From DASZVB01 sp036272055 (GTDB taxonomy: Bacteria > Myxococcota_A > Polyangia > Polyangiales > Polyangiaceae), in NCBI GenBank assembly GCA_036272055.1, contig DATAZL010000125.1, positions 1 to 64,000 of the forward strand: 64,000 bases of DNA. Direction: 5' to 3'. Positions 56,616-64,000 of this stretch are shown here, one piece after another; position 1 is the stretch's first letter, and the number at the start of each line of letters is the position of its first letter. Both the position numbers and the translations under genes were made by a program. The notes under the pieces were generated by a model. The model worked only from the letters and a program-made list of their open reading frames with translations. It had not been told where the DNA came from and ran no database searches.

Positions 56616-59600
56616 ATGCTCGAACGCCTGATCGTTCTTGCTGTCAACAGGCGCGTCGCGACCATCATTCTGACGGTCGCGTTCCTGTTGTTCGGCATCC
56701 ACACCCTGACTCGTCTCAAGGTCGAAGCCTTTCCGGACGTGACCAACGTCCAGGTCATGGTCATCACGCTCTACCCCGGCCAGGCCGCCGAGGAGGTGGA
56801 GAAGCAGGTGACGATCCCCGTCGAGCGCGCGCTCGTCGGGGTGCCGCATGCCCTCGTCCAGCGCTCGATCACGTCCTTCGGGCTGTCGCAGGTGATCGTG
56901 ACGTTCGAGGACGACGTCGACATCTACTTTGCGCGCCAGCAGATCGCGGAGCGACTGCCGGACGCCGAGGTGCCCGACGGCGTGACGCCGTCCCTCGGTC
57001 CCAACGACACTCCCGTTGGTCAGATCTATCAGTACACGCTCGAGAGCGATCGGCATTCGCCGAGCGAGCTCCGGAGCTGGCAGGACTGGACGGTCTCCAA
57101 GTTCCTGAAGCGCGTCGCCGGCGTCGCCGACGTCGTGAATTTCGGCGGATTCCAGAAGGAATATCACGTCATCGCCGATCCGGGACGGCTCCGGACCAAC
57201 GGCCTCACGCTGAAGGATCTCGTCGACGCCGTCGACGGCTCGAACGGCGCGACGTCGGGCGGGTACCTGACGTACGGCGAGAGCGAGTTCGTCGTTCGCG
57301 GGCGCGGTTATCTGCAGAACCCGGCGGACATCGAGAAGACGGTCATCGCCGTCCACAGCGGCTCTCCCATCCTGATCCGCAACGTCGCGAAGGTCGTCGA
57401 GGGATACATCCCGCGCCGCGGCGCAGTCGCCCGCGGCGCGGCGATCGACTCCATCGAAGGGACGATCCTGCTCCGCCGCGGCGAGAACCCGAAGGACGTC
57501 CTCGACGCCATTCACGCCGAGGTCGCGCGAATCAACTCGGCCGTCCTGCCGAAGGGCATGCGCATCGTGCCCTTCTACGATCGCACACGGCTCGTCGACA
57601 CGACGCTCACGACGGTCGCTCACAACATGGCCGAGGGCGCGCTCCTCGTCACCGGTGTGCTCTGGCTCTTCCTGCGCGCGCTCTCCGGTTCGTTCGCCGT
57701 CGCGGTGACGATGCCGCTCGCGCTCTGTGCCGCGTTCATCGGCCTCCACTTCGTGGGCGTCCCGGCGAATCTCCTGTCGATGGGCACCGTGGACTTCGGC
57801 ATCCTGCTCGACGGCGCGGTGATCCTCGTCGAGAACGTCTATCGCCACATGGCAGAGGAGAAGCCGGTCCCCGAACGGGTACCGAGCGTCGTGGCACGGG
57901 CCGCCATGGAGGTCGTGAGACCGATCCTCTTCTCCATGTCGATCATCATCGCGGCGATGATCCCCATCTTCACGCTGGAGCGCGTCGAGGGCCGGATCTT
58001 CCGTCCCGTCGCGCTGACCTACGCGTTCGCCCTCGGCGGCGCGCTGGTCTTCACCCTGACGTGCGTGCCGGCACTGACGGCTGTGCTTCTCCGCAAGGGC
58101 AACGTGAAGGAGGAGGATCCCGAGTTCCTCATCTGGCTCCGCGCCAAGTATCTGTCGGCGCTGCGGCTCGCTCTGAAGTATCCGCTCACCACGCGGCTCT
58201 TCGGATTCGTGGTCCTCGCAGCGGCGGTGTTCCTGATCCCGCGTCTCGGCACCGAGTTCTTGCCGCAGATGAACGAGGGCGACATCCACGTCACGGTGAC
58301 GATGCCGAGCGCGGTGTCGCTCGAGCGCGGCGCGCAGGTACTGCGCGACACCCGCATCGCCCTCCTCAAGTTCCCCGAGGTGCGCGACGTGCTCACCGAG
58401 CAGGGTCACCCCGAGGACGGCACCGACGACGAGGCCCCGAACCAGGCCGAGACGTTCGTCATGATGAAGCCGGAGGCCGAGTGGCACACCGGGCGTAAGA
58501 AGGATCAGGTCGTCGATGCGATGCGCGCCGAGCTCGAGAAGCGGCCGGGCGTACTCTACAACTTCAGCCAGCCCATCAAGGACCGCGTCGAGGAGTCCAT
58601 CTCCGGCATCCGCGGCCAGGTCGTCGTGAAGATCTACGGCGACGACATGCAGCTCATGCAGGACCGGCTCGAGGACGTGAAGCGCATCCTGAATGGCACC
58701 AAGGGCGCGCGAGACATCGAGGTTTACCGGGCCGGCAAGGCTCAGCACATCGTCGCGGATATCGATCGCGCCGCGACGGCCCGCTTCGGCATCGACGTGC
58801 GCGACGTCGAGGACGCCATCGAGAGCGCCTACGGCGGAAAGCTCGCGACGAGCATGTGGGAAGGCGAGCGCAAGGTCGGGGTGCGAGTGAAGCTCCCGAG
58901 CCCGGCCGCGGGCGACACCTTCGCGCTCTCGCGCCTCGAGGTGCCGGTCGGTGAAGCGCGGTTGCCGCTCTCCTCGTTTGCCGACGTGCACGTCGACGCC
59001 GGACGCACGCAGATCAACCGCGAACAGGGCGGCCGCTTCCTCGCGCTGAAGTGCAACATCGAGGGCCGCGACATGGGCTCCTTCGTCGAGGAGGCACAGG
59101 CCAAGGTGAGCGCCCAGGTGAAGCTCCCCGAGGGCTACTACATGACGTGGGGCGGCGAGTTCGAGAACCAGCGGCGCGCGATGCACCGCCTCGCGATCAT
59201 CGTGCCGATCTCGGTGCTCGTCATCTTCTTGCTCCTCTACTTCACGTTCGGCGCGGCGCTCCCGGCCGTGGTCGTCCTCCTCGACGTGCCCTTCGCGACC
59301 GTCGGCGGCGTCTTCGCTCTCTACATGACCCACACCGTGCTCAGCGTCTCTGCCGCCGTCGGTTTCATCACGCTCTTCGGCGTGGCGACGATGGACGGCG
59401 TGCTCCTCATCACGTACATCCGCCAGGCGCGCGACAAGCACGGCGGTGACGCGAAGGACGCCATCCTCGAGGCGGTGTCGCAGCGGCTCCGTCCGGTGCT
59501 CATGACGGCGCTCCTCGCGTCGCTCGGCCTCCTGCCGGCGGCGCTCTCCCACGCCATCGGCTCCGACACCCAGCGGCCCTTCGCGATCGTCATCATCGGC

Positions 59601-59741
59601 GGCCTCGTGTCGTCCACCATCCTCACGATGATGCTGCTCCCGACGCTCTACGAGCTCTTCGACCAGTGGTTCGGCTCCGGCCGGCTCGCTCGCAAGGGAA
59701 TCATCGAGGAAGCGCCGCGTTCCAGGAGGACCATCCCGTGA
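56616..59741 (+). CDS. czcA: Heavy-metal efflux RND permease (CzcA-like)
   Basis: A 1041-residue HME-RND pump. The N-terminal helix and TNVQVMVITLYPGQAAEEVEKQVTIPVE segment, and the helix IV signature DFGILLDGAVILVEN, which is the DFG-DGA-VEN form of divalent-cation (CzcA/CnrA/NccA) subgroups rather than the copper CusA form, are clear. Large periplasmic loops lie at about 35-335 and 550-870. Twelve transmembrane helices are expected. It exports cations such as Zn, Co, Cd or Ni across the envelope. It overlaps czcC by 4 bp. Confidence 0.93.
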   Translation: MLERLIVLAVNRRVATIILTVAFLLFGIHTLTRLKVEAFPDVTNVQVMVITLYPGQAAEEVEKQVTIPVERALVGVPHALVQRSITSFGLSQVIVTFEDDVDIYFARQQIAERLPDAEVPDGVTPSLGPNDTPVGQIYQYTLESDRHSPSELRSWQDWTVSKFLKRVAGVADVVNFGGFQKEYHVIADPGRLRTNGLTLKDLVDAVDGSNGATSGGYLTYGESEFVVRGRGYLQNPADIEKTVIAVHSGSPILIRNVAKVVEGYIPRRGAVARGAAIDSIEGTILLRRGENPKDVLDAIHAEVARINSAVLPKGMRIVPFYDRTRLVDTTLTTVAHNMAEGALLVTGVLWLFLRALSGSFAVAVTMPLALCAAFIGLHFVGVPANLLSMGTVDFGILLDGAVILVENVYRHMAEEKPVPERVPSVVARAAMEVVRPILFSMSIIIAAMIPIFTLERVEGRIFRPVALTYAFALGGALVFTLTCVPALTAVLLRKGNVKEEDPEFLIWLRAKYLSALRLALKYPLTTRLFGFVVLAAAVFLIPRLGTEFLPQMNEGDIHVTVTMPSAVSLERGAQVLRDTRIALLKFPEVRDVLTEQGHPEDGTDDEAPNQAETFVMMKPEAEWHTGRKKDQVVDAMRAELEKRPGVLYNFSQPIKDRVEESISGIRGQVVVKIYGDDMQLMQDRLEDVKRILNGTKGARDIEVYRAGKAQHIVADIDRAATARFGIDVRDVEDAIESAYGGKLATSMWEGERKVGVRVKLPSPAAGDTFALSRLEVPVGEARLPLSSFADVHVDAGRTQINREQGGRFLALKCNIEGRDMGSFVEEAQAKVSAQVKLPEGYYMTWGGEFENQRRAMHRLAIIVPISVLVIFLLLYFTFGAALPAVVVLLDVPFATVGGVFALYMTHTVLSVSAAVGFITLFGVATMDGVLLITYIRQARDKHGGDAKDAILEAVSQRLRPVLMTALLASLGLLPAALSHAIGSDTQRPFAIVIIGGLVSSTILTMMLLPTLYELFDQWFGSGRLARKGIIEEAPRSRRTIP

Positions 59742-61144
59742 AGCGACTCGCTCCTCTCGTCTATCTTGCGACGCTGCTCGCTGCGAGCGCACACGCCGCG
59801 CCTTCGGCGCCTCCGCACGCCGCGCCTTCGGCGCCTCCGCACGCCGCCCCTGCGGCGCCTCTGCCGGTCGCTCCCGCCGTCATGGCCGCACCGCCGACGG
59901 CCACGCCGCCGCAGGAGCCCCCCACCCCGACCGAACCCGAGCTCAGCATCGATCAGGCCGTCGCAATCGCGCTCGCGCGGAATCGCGACGTCATCGCTGC
60001 GAAGCTCCAGATCCGTGAAGCGGAGCTCGATCGCGTCGAGGCCGGGCTCTACTGGAACCCGACGCTGCAGTACTCGGTCGGCAACGTCATACTCGGCGAC
60101 GGCAACGGCCAGAACGCGAACTTGCACCCCGGTGCGTTCTCCCAGCTCGTGCAGACCATCGGCGTCAGCGACGTCATCGATGTCTGGGCGAAGCGCAGCG
60201 CGCGAACGCACGCGGCAGATCTCGGCATCGACCAGCGCCGCCTCGCCGTCGAGGATGCCCTCCGCGACATCGTCTACGACGTGCGCTCGGCGTTCGCCGA
60301 CGTCGCTCGCGAACAGTCGGAGCGCGATCTGAGCCGCGAGACCCGCGACCGATACGCCGACACGGTGCGCCTGTCACGCTCGCGCTTCTCCGCCGGCGAG
60401 ATCTCCAACGCCGAGTTGTCGAAGATCGAGCTCGAGGGGCTGAAATACGAGAACGCCGTCATCGACGCGGAGCAAGAGTACGACGTCGCGCGACAAAAGC
60501 TCGCGGCGCTTCTCGGGATCGGCACCGAGCTGCCGTTCCATGCTTCGTTCCCCGTGCCGCGCGACGTGAACGTGTCTCTGCCCGCCCTGATCACCGATGC
60601 GCTCGCGCGACGGCCCGATCTACTCGCGGCGAAGTCCGATCAGCGGTTCGCGTCGGCGTCGCTCACGTCCGCACGTCGTGAGGCGCTTCCCGACATCTCT
60701 CTCGGTGTCGGATACACGCACAGCGGGTTCCAGGTGTCGGGCGACAATCCGAACACGCTCGCGCTGAGCCTCTCGGCGCCGTTGCCGATCTTCGATCGCA
60801 ACCAGGCCGGCATCGGGCGGGCCGAGCTCGCGATCCGTCGCGCGGAAAACGATACTGCTCGTATCGAGCTCGTCGTCCGGCGCGAGGTCACCGAGTCCGT
60901 TCGTCGCGTCGGGCGCGCCCAGGCGCTGCTCGGCGTGTACGAGGGCGGCGGCATGCTCCAGCGCTCGGAGTCCGCCCTCAACGTCGCAGAAAAATCTTAC
61001 AAGGCCGGCGCCATCTCGCTGCTCGAGCTCCTCGAAGCGCGACGCACGTACATCGATACGCAAGCGAGCTACCTGCGCGCCCAGCACGACCTCCGTCAAT
61101 CGACCGTGGACCTCGCTCACGCGGTCGGAGAAAGCCCGAAATGA
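59738..61144 (+). CDS. czcC: Outer-membrane efflux protein (TolC family, CzcC-like)
   Basis: A 468-residue protein starting GTG 59738 with a Sec signal (LVYLATLLAASAHAA). After it, a Pro/Ala linker repeats HAAPSAPP twice plus a variant before the first TolC-family helix SIDQAVAIALARNRDVIAAKLQIREAELDRVEAGLYWNP. Two homologous halves each give two long helices and two strands. It would form the outer-membrane channel of the pump. It overlaps its neighbours on both sides. Confidence 0.9.
   Translation: MKRLAPLVYLATLLAASAHAAPSAPPHAAPSAPPHAAPAAPLPVAPAVMAAPPTATPPQEPPTPTEPELSIDQAVAIALARNRDVIAAKLQIREAELDRVEAGLYWNPTLQYSVGNVILGDGNGQNANLHPGAFSQLVQTIGVSDVIDVWAKRSARTHAADLGIDQRRLAVEDALRDIVYDVRSAFADVAREQSERDLSRETRDRYADTVRLSRSRFSAGEISNAELSKIELEGLKYENAVIDAEQEYDVARQKLAALLGIGTELPFHASFPVPRDVNVSLPALITDALARRPDLLAAKSDQRFASASLTSARREALPDISLGVGYTHSGFQVSGDNPNTLALSLSAPLPIFDRNQAGIGRAELAIRRAENDTARIELVVRREVTESVRRVGRAQALLGVYEGGGMLQRSESALNVAEKSYKAGAISLLELLEARRTYIDTQASYLRAQHDLRQSTVDLAHAVGESPK
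59792..59863 (+). repeat. 24-bp tandem repeat in czcC leader
   Basis: Two identical 24-bp copies (59792, 59816) and a third diverged copy (59840), each encoding HAAPSAPP or a near variant in the linker just after the signal peptide cleavage region. Confidence 0.9.
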
Positions 61145-62262
61145 CTCGCACTCGCATCATCGCATCCCTGTTCGTCCTCGTCCTCGCCGGTTGCAGCGAG
61201 GGGGCGCCCGCGCCGCTCGAAGGCGAGGCGACCGCCGCGTCGCGAGATTCGATCCACCTCAACGCTGCAGATCCGAAGCTGCCGTTTCTCAAGATCGAGA
61301 CGGTGAAGGAGTCCGACGCCGGCGCGCTCCTGAACCTCACCGGCCGCGTCGCGTTCGACGAAGATCATACCCAGCGCGTGTCGTCGCCGATCGACGGGCG
61401 CGCGACGAAGCTGTTCGTCAGCCCCGGGGACATGGTGAAGGCCGGGCAGCAGCTCATTCTCCTGAGCTCGCCTCAGGTCGGCCAGCTCCAGTCCGACGCC
61501 CAGAAGGCGGTCCAGGATCTCGCCGTCGCGCAGAAAGCGCTCGACCGCGCGCACAAGCTCATGGCCGACGGCGCCGTCTCCGAGAAAGAAGTCGCCCAGG
61601 CCGAGGCGGATTTCCGCAAGGCGAGGGCGACTCTCGGCGGCTCCGGCTCCCAGCTCTCCGCGCTCGGAATCTCGGCGTCAGACCCGACCGTCAGCGTCGC
61701 GCTGCGCTCGCAGATCGCCGGCAAGGTCGTCGACCGCGGCGCCATGGTCGGGCAAGAGGTCCGCGCGGACGCGACCAGTCCTCTGGTCACTATTTCCGAT
61801 CTCAAGAACGTCTGGGTCCTCGCCGACGTCTACGAGCAGGATCTGAAGCTCGTGCAGGAGGGCGCCGCCGTCCAGGTGAGCGTGCCGGCGTACCCCGATC
61901 AGAAGTTCCCCGGGACGGTCGCGCATATCGGTGACGTCGTCGATCCGGCGAGCCACACCGTGAAGCTCCGCTGCAACGTCGCCAACCCCGATGAGAAGCT
62001 CAAGCCGGAGATGTTCGCCAAGATCGAGCTCGCAGACGCGGGCAATGCCAAGGCGGTCGCCATACCGGCAAAGGCCGTGCTCTGGGACAGCGAGCACTCC
62101 CGCGTCATCGTCGACACCGGCAACAATGTCTTCGCGTCGCGCATCGTCAGCGTGGGCCCCGAGGTCGACGGCATGGTGCGCGTCCTCAACGGCCTCAAGC
62201 CCGGGGAACGCATCGTCACCGACGGCGCGCTCTTCCTGAAACAGGAAATGGACGATCAGTGA
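61141..62262 (+). CDS. czcB: Membrane fusion protein of the efflux pump (CzcB-like)
   Basis: A 373-residue periplasmic adaptor. It has a lipobox LAGC at residues 15-18, so it is probably lipid-anchored. The barrel-sandwich half motif SPIDGRATKLFVSPGDMVKAGQQLILL precedes a helical hairpin (about residues 120-170), and IAGKVVDRGAMVGQEVRA is the second half. A beta-barrel (VWVLADVYEQDLKLV) and C-terminal MPD-like domain follow. Order permease-channel-adaptor (A-C-B) is unusual compared with CzcCBA. Confidence 0.9.
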   Translation: MTRTRIIASLFVLVLAGCSEGAPAPLEGEATAASRDSIHLNAADPKLPFLKIETVKESDAGALLNLTGRVAFDEDHTQRVSSPIDGRATKLFVSPGDMVKAGQQLILLSSPQVGQLQSDAQKAVQDLAVAQKALDRAHKLMADGAVSEKEVAQAEADFRKARATLGGSGSQLSALGISASDPTVSVALRSQIAGKVVDRGAMVGQEVRADATSPLVTISDLKNVWVLADVYEQDLKLVQEGAAVQVSVPAYPDQKFPGTVAHIGDVVDPASHTVKLRCNVANPDEKLKPEMFAKIELADAGNAKAVAIPAKAVLWDSEHSRVIVDTGNNVFASRIVSVGPEVDGMVRVLNGLKPGERIVTDGALFLKQEMDDQ

Positions 62263-62277
62263 TCGCGCCGTGGCTCT

Positions 62278-63408
62278 TCAATTGACTGCGACGCGACTCG
62301 GCGGGGGCGCTTCTTCGCCGAGGGCGTAGACGACGCGGGACATGCGCACGATGCCGCGGAAGAGGCCGGCGTCGTCGATGCAGACGAGCGGATCCCAGCG
62401 TACGCGCTCGAGGCGCGTCGCGGCGCGCTGAGCGACGGCGCCGAGCGGGCTCTCCGCCTTCACGCGAAGTAGCTCGCGCTCCTCGCGCGTGAACGTCTCG
62501 CCGGCGATGGTGCAGCGCATCTCGACCGGACGTCCCTCGTCGTTCACGCGAACGGCGAGTCCTTCCGCTGGCCACGCCTCGCCGAGCTTGCACGTGGTGC
62601 ACGGCTCGAGAAGCTGCCGCACGACCTGGGCACGCGAGGCGCTCGGCGGCGCACCGGAAAGTGCTTCGCGCGCGGCGGGCAACATCTCCGCCCACGGCGT
62701 CCCTGGCTTTGCGAGGAAATAGCCCTGCGCGAGTGGCACGCCGAGCTGGCGTAGCACGCGGAGCTCGCTCTCCGTCTCGATGCCCTCCGCAAGGAGCCAG
62801 GCGTCGAGCCTGCCGGCGAGCTCGCCGAGCATCTCGATCATCGCACGCTTCGCGTCGTCCTCGTTGACGTTCGAGACGAGCTCGCGGTCGAGCTTCAGGA
62901 TCTGTGGACGGTACTGGAGGATCTGCCGGAGGCCGGAATATCCGGAGCCCGCATCGTCCATGGCGATGAACGCGCCGCGACTGCGCAGGCTCTCGAGCTC
63001 CTTGATGAGCGGCTTTGCGTCGTCCACCTCGCGGTGCTCGGTGAGCTCGATGACGATGCCCGCGAGGTCACCCTGCGATAGCACCGCATCGCGCACCGCC
63101 GGCACGAGCAGGTGCCCAGGGTCGACGTTGAGCGAGAAGAAGCAGTTACGCGGGATCTTGCGCGCGAGCTCGAGCGCACGCGTGATGACCAGAGCTTCGA
63201 GCTGGCTCCCGAGGCCTTGCCGCGTCGCCTCCGCGAAGACGCGGTCGGGCGAGGTACGCGGTTCGAGGTTGAAACGCGACAGCGCTTCGTAGCCGACGAT
63301 CACGCCGCGGCGGACGTCGATGATGGGCTGCGCCACGAGCTCGAGCCGGCTCGGCTCCGCGAGAATCAGTCGAACGTCGGGCGCGTCACCCGGAGCGCCG
63401 TCAGGCAC
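62278..63408 (-). CDS. EAL-domain cyclic-di-GMP phosphodiesterase with C-terminal CBS-like domain
   Basis: A 376-residue protein. The EAL domain (about 15-250) keeps its catalytic set: GYEALSRF, NVDPGHLL, IELTEHREV, AMDDAGSGYSGL, LKLDRELV, AEGIETESEL and GYFLAKP, so it should be active. The C-terminal third (about 270-376) has CTTC followed by a CBS-like strand/helix pattern ending in WDPLVCIDDAGLFRGIVRMSRV. No sensor domain or membrane helix. Its start overlaps the DUF1059 gene by 8 bp, so the two are co-transcribed. Convergent with czcB, 15 bases away. Confidence 0.88.
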   Translation of the reverse strand: MPDGAPGDAPDVRLILAEPSRLELVAQPIIDVRRGVIVGYEALSRFNLEPRTSPDRVFAEATRQGLGSQLEALVITRALELARKIPRNCFFSLNVDPGHLLVPAVRDAVLSQGDLAGIVIELTEHREVDDAKPLIKELESLRSRGAFIAMDDAGSGYSGLRQILQYRPQILKLDRELVSNVNEDDAKRAMIEMLGELAGRLDAWLLAEGIETESELRVLRQLGVPLAQGYFLAKPGTPWAEMLPAAREALSGAPPSASRAQVVRQLLEPCTTCKLGEAWPAEGLAVRVNDEGRPVEMRCTIAGETFTREERELLRVKAESPLGAVAQRAATRLERVRWDPLVCIDDAGLFRGIVRMSRVVYALGEEAPPPSRVAVN

Positions 63409-63583
63409 TCTGAGCGACGCGGATGTTCTTGCGAACAGCGCTCACCAGCTCTGGAGAGACGTTGTCTATCCCGTGATGGTCGCGCGCATGCTGCGCGACC
63501 ATCGTCAGGAGCTCATCGTCATCGTGCGCGCGGAACTTTGCGCCACATCCCGGTACGACATCACCACAGGCGAATTCCTTCAT
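63401..63583 (-). CDS. DUF1059 small protein
   Basis: A 60-residue protein. KEFACGDVVPGCGAKFRA followed by ELLTMVAQHARDHHGI is the DUF1059 signature with two conserved cysteines and a His-rich helix, compatible with metal binding. Coupled to the EAL phosphodiesterase gene. A TCCGTCG (63592-63598)/CGACGGA (63612-63618) inverted repeat just upstream is a possible operator. Confidence 0.85.
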   Translation of the reverse strand: MKEFACGDVVPGCGAKFRAHDDDELLTMVAQHARDHHGIDNVSPELVSAVRKNIRVAQSA

Positions 63584-63679
63584 CTCGATGCTCCGTCGTC
63601 CAGATACGGACCGACGGAGTCGGTGGATTAGTCGGACGCGTCGATTTTACGCGGGCGATGTCGGACAACGGAGCCGCCG

Positions 63680-64000
63680 TCAGTCCCGACCACCCGCGGA
63701 CGTCAGCGCCATCTGTGCGTGACGGACTCCGGAAACTCTCGACGCGAGCGCGTCCAGGCGAGACAGCTCGGACGGCGTCAGCTCGAGCGACGTTGCTGCC
63801 ACATTTTGTTCGAGATAACGGACACGGCGGGTGCCCGGGATCGGCACGACATCGATACCGAAGACCGCTGAGCGGCCGTGCACCCAAGCCATCGCGATCG
63901 CCGCGGCGCTCACGCCGCGTGCGTCGGCGACGGCCTCCACCTCGCGGACGACGGCGCGGTTGTGCTCGAGGACGTCGGGCTGGAGGCGCGGCTGCACACG
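63680..64000 (-). CDS. Aldo/keto reductase, 5' part beyond the window
   Basis: The C-terminal 106 or so residues of an AKR; the gene begins past the right edge. LQPDVLEHNRAVVREVEAVADARGVSAAAIAMAWV and VVPIPGTRRVRYLEQNVAA (the cofactor-binding strand and phosphate loop) then LTPSELSRLDALA are the classical end of AKR11/AKR13-like oxidoreductases. NADPH-dependent carbonyl reduction is expected; substrate unknown. Confidence 0.85.
   Translation of the reverse strand, partial: RVQPRLQPDVLEHNRAVVREVEAVADARGVSAAAIAMAWVHGRSAVFGIDVVPIPGTRRVRYLEQNVAATSLELTPSELSRLDALASRVSGVRHAQMALTSAGGRD

Noticed and set aside
56616..59741. Copper/silver pump CusA
   Set aside because: Helix IV reads DFGILLDGAVILVEN, the divalent-cation form; the CusA-type signature is not present.
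56550..59792. A 1080-codon minus-strand frame opposite czcA
   Set aside because: Antisense to a confident RND permease with high third-position GC; the translation is Arg/His/Glu/Asp-rich and typical of such shadows.

Overview
This is a very GC-rich (roughly 70%) bacterial window with dense, translationally coupled operons. Many 4-bp stop/start overlaps use GTG or TTG starts, and the intergenic DNA carries little SD signal. Gly/Ser/Thr-linker lipoproteins, a three-subunit succinate dehydrogenase with a single membrane anchor, a DnaE2 polymerase and very large repetitive proteins together suggest a soil deltaproteobacterial lineage, most likely Myxococcota/Polyangia. That assignment is inference from style; there is no rRNA here. 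I see no rRNA, tRNA, CRISPR array, transposase or phage gene.

Layout. (1) 1-9765: GC-rich tandem/dispersed repeats, then a ten-gene plus-strand operon for a surface sugar acid: glycosyltransferase-like protein, SpsF-like cytidylyltransferase, split transketolase, class III aminotransferase, SDR, KdsC-like HAD phosphatase, NeuB-like synthase without a SAF domain, fatty-acid-hydroxylase-type membrane protein and a UPF0104-type membrane protein. (2) 9740-14724: a LysR regulator divergent from sdhCAB, with nested palindromes between them, and a secreted protein of unknown role. (3) 14725-22127: two paralogous Cys-rich lipoproteins, a ferritin-like protein, SthA, a peroxiredoxin-like protein, a tandem pair of unknown paralogs and a PoxB-like ThDP enzyme. 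(4) 22488-30744: a nine-gene operon joining a caa3-type oxidase to a PQQ alcohol dehydrogenase with lanthanide-type metal ligands, its XoxJ-like partner, two small cytochromes c and a haem-binding-type lipoprotein. It reads as a complete periplasmic alcohol-to-oxygen chain. (5) 30738-34744: a five-gene coupled minus-strand operon (acyl-CoA dehydrogenase, PIG-L deacetylase, NodS-like methyltransferase, GT2, AI-2E-family permease). (6) 34871-39839: UdgX divergent from DnaE2, then a zinc alcohol/formaldehyde dehydrogenase. (7) 40200-52680: a 3484-residue protein built almost entirely from about 434 octapeptides, followed 13 bp later by a TPR/GT41 (OGT/SPINDLY-type) O-GlcNAc transferase. (8) 53065-62262: a PfpI/DJ-1 protein, a two-component system, a degenerate enhancer-binding-protein-like AAA+ fragment and a CzcA-CzcC-CzcB heavy-metal efflux operon. 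(9) 62278-64000: EAL phosphodiesterase, DUF1059 protein and a partial aldo/keto reductase.

The strongest candidate for an undescribed system is the giant Ser/Thr/Gln octapeptide protein paired with its own cytoplasmic O-GlcNAc-type transferase. The lanthanide-type alcohol dehydrogenase fused into a caa3 operon, and the UdgX/DnaE2 divergent pair, come next. All functional calls rest on motifs read by eye; no database search was run.
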